NCBI GenBank assembly: GCA_030737835.1
Contig: JAUJYN010000038.1
Location: 744,001-808,000, forward strand
Source: Acorus gramineus
Taxonomy: Eukaryota; Streptophyta; Magnoliopsida; Acorales; Acoraceae
Reading direction: 5' to 3'
DNA length: 64,000 bases
The position numbers and the translations under genes were made by a program. The notes under the pieces were generated by a model. The model made no database searches, was not told the DNA's origin, and saw only the letters and a program-made list of their open reading frames with translations. Shown here in pieces: positions 58,294 to 64,000 of this stretch (within the stretch, counting starts at the first letter, position 1; every line of letters starts with the position of its first letter).

Positions 58294-60941
58294 TGTTATA
58301 TATGTGTCACTTTTAGCCTTCTGGTCACCATTGGAGCATTCTGGCAGTTTTTCAACTTTTTCTTTTTCGATCGGAACCGCTAAAATTTTAGACTTTTAGC
58401 TATCATCCTGAGCTTGATGGCTCCGATTAAAAATATAACTGCATATTATGTGTCCTGGTACCATTCCAAGCCACTCACAAAAATTTCATCGAATTCCGGT
58501 AACGTTTCAGAATTTCGCAGTTTCAAATCGTGACCGGGTTTTGACCAAGCGAAAAGTCATTGGGAGACTTGACTTGGTCAATGTTGACCCTTGACTTGGT
58601 CAATTGGGTTTGTTTTCTAGTGTGGTTGGGTTGACTAAGGTCAAAGCTCACTTAAACCTAGTTAAACCTAATTAGCCTAAGTGTAAGTGAGTGAGTGGTA
58701 TGTGTGTGTGTGTGCCTAAATAAAAGTCCACGCCCAAGAATAGTTCCCCCCCCCCTATTCATCTTCTTCTCCAACTCTCTCAAGCTCTCTCATCTTCTCT
58801 TTAAACCCCCATTTGATCTAGTAGAAGATCTTGAAAGAAGAAACTCTAGAAGAAGGAAAGGAAGGTGAGGACCCGATCTATCTTCCTATGGTCATGGATC
58901 TTCATTCCCCCTTATGTAACCCCCTCTCTTACCTCCTTTTCTCCTCTGCTTTCAGCCCCTTTTAGGCTGAGAAGAGGGCTTGGTGGTGGTGGCCTTGGTG
59001 GTGGCAAATTGGTGCGCGAAGAGCACCCGAAGATCCCTCCTTCCCTTCCTCTCTTTGGGTGAGCTTTCTTCCTTCCTTTTTCTTGTGTAGATGCTTGTTT
59101 AGGGTTGCATATGGGTATGCATGGCTTGCATGGTGGTTAGGGGTTGGGGAGGGGGCTGTTGGGGGTGTGGGAGTGGCTCGGGCGCGCGTGCGGGGTCATC
59201 CGCGCGCGTGCGCGCTAGCCTGCGCTCGCAGGCAGGCGCAGGCGCGCAGTCGGGCGCGCTGGCGGGCGTGCGCGGGGGCGTGCGAGCGGGTGCTGCGCAG
59301 TGGGCGCAGTGCGCACTGGGGTACTGCGCTGGGGCGTAGTGCGTGCGGGTGCACCCGGGGCTGGACGGGCGGTGCGCGCGGGCGCGCCTGAGCGTGCTCG
59401 CGCGCGTGGCAGTGTGTCTGGGCGTGCGGGCAGGGGCGCGGCAGCGTGCCTGGGTGCTCGGGTTGGGGCGCGGCGTGCGCACCGTGCGTGTGCGTGCAGG
59501 TGGCCGTGCGCATGGCTGCCCGGGGGTGCAGGAGTGTGTCGGGGCACTCGGACTCGCGTGCGTATGGGCCGTATGCATGCATGTCCGAGTGTTGGGTATT
59601 TCTATCGTATTTCTATCATATTTTTTGGCGTATTTGTGTATTTTACTCACCATTTTGGTTTCCCATGTCTTGCAGATCTCGACGGGCGATCACGCGACGA
59701 CCCGGGTATTGGTGAGTGGGACAATCCAACCCAGTTGGGAGGCGTTCGATGCACGTAGGCGTGCATTGCCCTCCCCTGGGGCACCATAATTGCATATTAG
59801 ATAGTACTAATTGTAAACTATGCATGCATGATTATTATGTAGTATCCATGCCACCCTAGGCCTTGCATGTTAGGGATATGCACCCTTATGATATGTGTAA
59901 AGGCCAATGCATCCTGTCACCCTGTTTCATGCTAGGGAAGCCTCGACCTACGCATGCGTCCCATTTAGTTTAATTTATTAAAATCAAATGCGAGTTTTGT
60001 AATTAGCATGCCTTAGAGAATATTATAACCTTGTGGTTATAATATATGCTTCCCCGCATCTTAGTTATGCGCCCTGGAGGAATTCTGAAGAATTCATGTC
60101 ATTTGTAGAGTTGAGATCGGTGTCGGCGGATCCAAGTGGATCGTATCCGTGTGGGTAGGCTGTTTCTCTTCCCTTCGTTGGATCCGTGTAGGGACTTCTC
60201 AGCGTTAGACAGGCCGTCCTGACAGAGGGCTCACATCAGTAGGCACCTCCTGATTTGGTTTCGGACTGTGCTGAATTGTGGGAGTAGACCAGGCGAGCTA
60301 CGGTGTGGAGGAGAGGCTATCGGTGGACCAAGGGTGATTAACAGCCTAGTCAGTCCCAAAAGACCATGTCACCAATTTGAGGGTGAGGGTGAGGGTGTAG
60401 TGGGTTGGCGATGAGCGACCCACTGGTTTGTGTAGTTGTTGCCACTTAGAGGCTATGAATGATTTGAGGTTAATATGAATTGTGATGCATGGGTTGTGCT
60501 ATTCATTGAGCGTGTGGCTCACCCCTCGCATATATTTTTCTCCAGTGATATCTAAGTCGGATCCGCAGGAGGAGCTCCCAGAGGCACGCCAGCAGTAGCG
60601 GAGCAGCGTCACGTTCTTCATGTGAAAGGCCATTCAGCATCCCCCTTTGCTTGTATGTATTGTATTCCGTGTTTGAGCACGCGTTTGTATTATATTTGGA
60701 TGTCGTGTATATATTGGCTCTCACAGGACAGTTGATTATGTATCGAGTCTGTAATATGTCTTTGAATTACAGATTCAGTCTTTTAGCTTCCGCTATTTGT
60801 GTATATATCATGTCAGCTTCCTTGTTATCTGTGTTGTCATTGTTGGTATTGTTTAGAGTATATTATTGACCTCCTGTATAGACTGCTGATATCATATATG
60901 CCCTTGCCGCGTCTCGGGGACGGCCGCCCTGGGGCGTGACA
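58294..60941 (+). repeat. 5' LTR of the rightmost element
   Basis: GC-rich core at about 59160-59570; donor-like TTTGG|GTGAG at 59059; micro-ORF exons 59676-59711 and 60546-60598; GAATTC palindrome at about 60080-60095; mirror stem ATTATAAC..GTTATAAT at about 60020-60042. The 25-nt palindrome is reduced to its right half near 58870 (GACCCGATCTATC). Confidence 0.9.
59676..60598 (+). other. Putative spliced acidic micro-ORF, divergent subfamily copy
   Basis: Exons 59676-59711 (CTTGCAG acceptor, GTGAGTG donor) and 60546-60598 (TTTTTCTCCAG acceptor) join in frame: DLDGRSRDDPGI, VISKSDPQEEL, PEARQQ, stop TAG. Relative to the other copies the second exon is 12 nt (four codons) shorter, and the stop lies in the same aligned TAGCGGAGCAGCG context. 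Confidence 0.48.
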
Positions 60942-60948
60942 CGTGTCT

Positions 60949-61115
60949 CCCGCCTTTGCGAGACGGATGGGCGTGGCGTCCGCCCCTCTTGATGTTACGC
61001 TGGAGATATCATTGCCTGTCGGAGACCGTATTCTCCTCCGTTCTGCGTACCGAGGGTGTACCGTGGTGATTGCGGAGCATGAGTTTCCAATAGAGTTAGT
61101 AGTGTTCATTAAGGG
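60949..61115 (+). pseudogene. Protease C-terminal fragment
   Basis: Reads VSPAFARRMGVASAPL, then LEISLPVGDRILLRSAYRGC, VVIAEHEFPIELVVF, the part of a gypsy retropepsin after the catalytic D-S/T-G. The catalytic segment is missing, lost in the deletion that joined the LTR end to this point. Confidence 0.7.
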
Positions 61116-61321
61116 TGATGTCTTCTTCTAGTCTTCCTTCTCTGGATTAAGGGGCCTTGCGAGGTCAGCGTTGAGACCCGGGCTAGGGTACTCCGTGTTC
61201 CTTGTTTGGTTGTCGGGATATCCTATATCGGGACCTCATGGTGCCCTCCCAAGGTTTCTTTTCCCAGTCAAGGAATACCTTGGAAGCATCAAATTGATGG
61301 TGGATTAAGTGCGAGTTTTGG

Positions 61322-62545
61322 TTGGAGCGTATGGCCTTTCTGGGCCACGTGATTTCCGGCGAGGGCATATCTGTGGACCCGGACAAGACGCTCGCCGTGT
61401 CGAATTGGCGTCGACCGTCGAACCCCTCAGAGATTCAGAGCTTCCTGGGCTTGGCGGGTTATTGCAGGAGGTTTGTCGAGGGTTTCTCGAAGATAGATGT
61501 ACCTCTTACCCGCCTCACTCGAAAGGATGTCCGGTTCGAGTGGTCCCCGGCTTGCGAGGAGAGCTTCCTGGAGTTGAAGCGAAGGCTCACCTCAGCGCCA
61601 GTTCTTACCCTTCCGTCTGGGAGTGGTGGGTTCGCAGTTTACTCCGATGCATCGGGGTTGGGTGTGGGTTGCGTTTTGATGCAGCACGGTAAGGTTGTGG
61701 CTTACGCGTCGCGTCAGTTGAAGCCCCATGAGCAGAATTACCCCACCCACGACCTAGAGTTGGCAGCGATCATCTTTGCGCTGAAGATGTGGAGGCACTA
61801 CCTCTATGGCGAGGAGTTCGAGCTCTTTACTGATCAGAAGAGCTTGACATAATTGCAGTCCCAGCCGGAGATCAACATGCGTTAGAGACGTTGGGTCGAG
61901 TTCCTGAAGCACTATGATTGTGACATTGCTTACCATCCTGGTAAGGCGAATGTCATGGCGGATGCTCTCAGCAGGCAGCCCTTGGGCATGGCCACCCACA
62001 TGGCTGTACATCGTTGGAGGCTTCTGGAGGAGGCCGCTTGCTGGATCAGCGTTCGAGAGACTCCTGCGGGTGGCTTTTTGGCCAGGCTAGTGGTGCAGCC
62101 CGTTCTTCTCGACGAGATCCGCACGGCTCAGGGGCAGGATCCTCACTTTCTAGTCCTCTCTGAAGGCGTCGCCCGGGGCGAGCGTCCGGACTACCAGATT
62201 CGCGAGGACGGGATCCTGCGGTTCAGAGGTCGAGTATGCATTCCTGACGACGCAGAGCTGAAGCAGAAGATCTTGGACGAGGCCCATCGTTCGAGGTACA
62301 CAGTGCATCCTGGTGGCACGAAGATGTACAGGGGCCTTCATCGTGGCTACTGGTGGCGCGGGATGAAGACGGATATTGCCCGTTTCGTTGCCCGTTGCTT
62401 GGTATGCCAGCAGGTGAAGTCGGAGCATCAGCGTCCTGCGGGGCAAGCTGAGTCCGCGTTTCAATGGGCCGTTCCTCATCCTCGAGCGAGTTGGGGAGGT
62501 GGCCTATCGCATAGCTCTGCCCCCACAGTTGGCTCAGGCCCATGA
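61322..62545 (+). pseudogene. RT thumb, RNase H and integrase N-terminus (broken pol)
   Basis: 61322-61852 reads [40 protein letters not shown] and [20 protein letters not shown]. RNase H follows with [33 protein letters not shown] and FTDQKSLT, retaining its D, E and D residues. A TAA at about 61850 and a TAG at 61883 break it before WVEFLKHYDCDIAYHPGKAN, ADALSR. From 61955 an open frame continues to the integrase zinc-binding domain HRSRYTVHPGGTKMYRGLHR..CLVCQQVKSEHQRPAG (about 62287-62440). Then, without the catalytic core, the sequence jumps to KLSPRFNGPF. Confidence 0.87.
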
Positions 62546-62801
62546 CGTCTTCCATGTCTCGCAGCTGAGGCGTTACGTCCACGATCCTGCTCACGTCATC
62601 CCGTTCGAGCCGCTCGTCTTCGAGCCGGACTTGTCATTCGTGGAGCAGCCGATCGAGATCCTGGACCGCCGCGAGAAGGGGCTCCGCACCAAGACCGTCC
62701 AGCTGGTCAAGGTGCGATGGCAGCACCGTTCCGGTGTCGAGGCCACTTGGGAGCTCGAGGACGCCATGCGTGACGCATACCCGCATCTTTTCCCTTCCTA
62801 G
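62440..62801 (+). pseudogene. Integrase C-terminal domain and chromodomain
   Basis: GKLSPRFNGPFLILERVGEV, AYRIALPPQLAQAHDVFHVS and QLRRYVHDPAHVIPFEPL lead to LRTKTVQLVKVRWQHRSG and VEATWELEDAMRDAYPHLFP, stop at 62799. The module is intact in itself, and the LRTKT..LVKV.W..HR..EATWE..D pattern is the Tekay/Del chromodomain. It is separated from its integrase by the core deletion. Confidence 0.85.
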
Positions 62802-62849
62802 ATGTTTTTGTATTTATTTTGAGGAAAAAATTTCCTAAGGGGGGAAGAA

Positions 62850-64000
62850 TGTTATATATGTGTCACTTTTAGCCTTCTGGTCACCATTGGAGCATTCTGG
62901 CAGTTTTTTAACTTTTTCTTTTTCGATCGGAACCGCTAAAATTTTGGACTTTTGGCTATCATCCTGAGCTTGAGAACTCCAATTGAAAATCTAACTGCAT
63001 ATTATGTGTCCAGGTGCCATTCCACGCCACTCACGAAATTTCATCGAATTCCGGTAACGTTTCAGAATTTCACAGTTCCGAATCGTAACCGGGTTTTGAA
63101 CAAGCGAAAAGTCATTGGGAGACTTGACTTGGTCAATGTTGACCCTTGACTTGGTCAATTGGTTTTGTTTGTTAGTGTGGTTGGGTTGACTAGGGTCAAA
63201 GCTCACTTAAACCTAGTTAAACCTAATTAGCCTAAGTGTAAGTGAGTGTGAGTGGTATGTGTGTATGTGTGGTGTGTGTGTGTGACTTAAATAAAGTCCA
63301 CGCCCAAGAATAGTTCCCCCCCTATTCATCTTCTTCTCCACCTCTCTCAAGCTCTCACATCCCTCTCTTTAAACCCCCTTTTGATCTAGTGGAAGTGCTT
63401 GAAAGAAGAAACCCTAGAAGAAGGAAAGGAAGGTGAGACCCGATCTATCTTCCTATGGTCTTGGATCTTCATTCCCCCTTGTGTAACCCCCTCTCTTACC
63501 TCCTTTTCTCCTCTGCTTTCAGCCCCTTTTAGGCTGAGAAGAGGGCTTGGTGGTGGTGGTCTTGGTGGTGGCAAATCGGTGCGCGAAGAGCACCCGAAGA
63601 TCTCCCCTTCCCTTCCTCTCTTTGGGTGAGCTTTCTTCCTTCCTTTTTCTTGTGTAGATGCTTGTTTAGGGGTATTTATGGGTATGCATGGCTTGCATGG
63701 TGGTTAGGGGTTGGGGAGGGGGCTGTTGGGGGTGTGGGAGTGGCTCGAGCGCCCTTGCGTTGTCATCCGCGCGCGTGCGCGCGAGCCTGCACGAGCAGGT
63801 AAGTACAGGTAGGCGCAGGCGCGCAGTCGGGCGCGTTGGCGGGCGTGCGCGCGTACGCGCGGGCGTGCAAGCAGGTGCTACGTAGGGGGCGCAGTGCGTG
63901 CGGGTGTGCGCGCGAGGTGCTACGCTGGGGCGCAGTGCGCACGGGTGCACTCGGGGCTGGGCGCGTGGTGCGCGCGGGCGCGCGCGAGCGTGCACGCCCC
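62850..64000 (+). repeat. 3' LTR of the rightmost element, cut by the window end
   Basis: Follows the polypurine tract AAGGGGGGAAGAA. Runs parallel to 58294 onward with scattered substitutions and small indels into its GC-rich core. About 1.5 kb should follow outside the window. Confidence 0.9.
63720..64000. repeat. GC-rich low-complexity LTR core (partial)
   Basis: CG/GCGC-rich simple sequence as in the cores of the other LTRs; it creates long spurious Arg/Ala-rich frames on both strands. Confidence 0.7.

Larger units (their letters stand above)
58294..64000 (+). mobile_element. Tekay-like Ty3/gypsy retrotransposon lacking gag and primer site, 3' LTR runs off the window
   Basis: 5' LTR 58294-60941 (2648 bp), internal region 60942-62849, 3' LTR from 62850. 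The LTR ends TGTTATATATGTG and GGGGCGTGACA are the same as in the other family members, but the body is a distinct, shorter subfamily. The upstream target 5-mer would be GTAGT (58289-58293); its partner is outside the window. Directly after the 5' LTR comes mid-protease sequence, so primer site, leader and gag are missing. The RT palm and integrase catalytic core are absent too. Confidence 0.88.

Noticed and set aside
55310..64000. RT-bearing region considered as an endogenous pararetrovirus
   Set aside because: There is an LTR with TATA box, Arg-type primer site, gag then RT-RNase H in Ty3/gypsy order and no movement protein, so it is a Tat retrotransposon.

Overview
The window is nuclear DNA of a flowering plant with a repeat-rich genome. 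The evidence is two plant-specific intron-containing genes, AT-rich spacers and introns, plant transposon lineages (Mutator-like, hAT, Ty1/copia, Ty3/gypsy Tekay and Tat) and the initiator-Met and Arg-type primer sites of plant retrotransposons. There is no bacterial operon, rRNA, tRNA or CRISPR array. The species cannot be told from the sequence. Well over half of the window is transposon-derived.

Layout. Bases 1-89 are the right end of a Mutator-like element (MULE) lying mostly outside the window. From 729 to about 8000, on the minus strand, is an intact host gene for a ribosomal protein L18a-like two-pass membrane protein of 152 residues. A MULE with 99-bp terminal repeats and a perfect 9-bp target duplication occupies 8204-31838, just upstream of that gene's 5' end. 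Its own sequence is only about 6.2 kb: a decayed transposase, a plant mobile domain (PMD) reading frame and palindromic subterminal repeats. It is inflated by three later Ty3/gypsy insertions: a solo LTR at 8961-12643, a solo LTR at 13821-17447, and a nearly complete, very young element at 20758-30827 inside a PMD intron.

Bases 31839-39109 hold small fragments: a 534-bp MITE, a hAT transposase relic, truncated LTR pieces and a copia gag relic. Bases 39110-49139 are a second full-length Tekay-type element on the minus strand, with an intact 471-residue Gag but no usable pol. Bases 49140-55309 are AT-rich host DNA with one small intact gene at 52404-53541, an arabinogalactan (AG) peptide precursor. 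From 55310 a Tat-lineage Ty3/gypsy element is interrupted at 58293 by a third Tekay-like element, whose 3' LTR runs off the window.

The Tekay-like elements are the main theme. Their LTRs are 2.6-3.7 kb, with a GC-rich low-complexity core, a conserved 12-bp-stem palindrome in most copies, and well-formed splice sites bracketing a short acidic reading frame that stays open between subfamilies. Their internal regions share one defect: the protease-to-RT-palm region is replaced by sequence derived from an LTR of another subfamily. They look like a non-autonomous lineage moved in trans.
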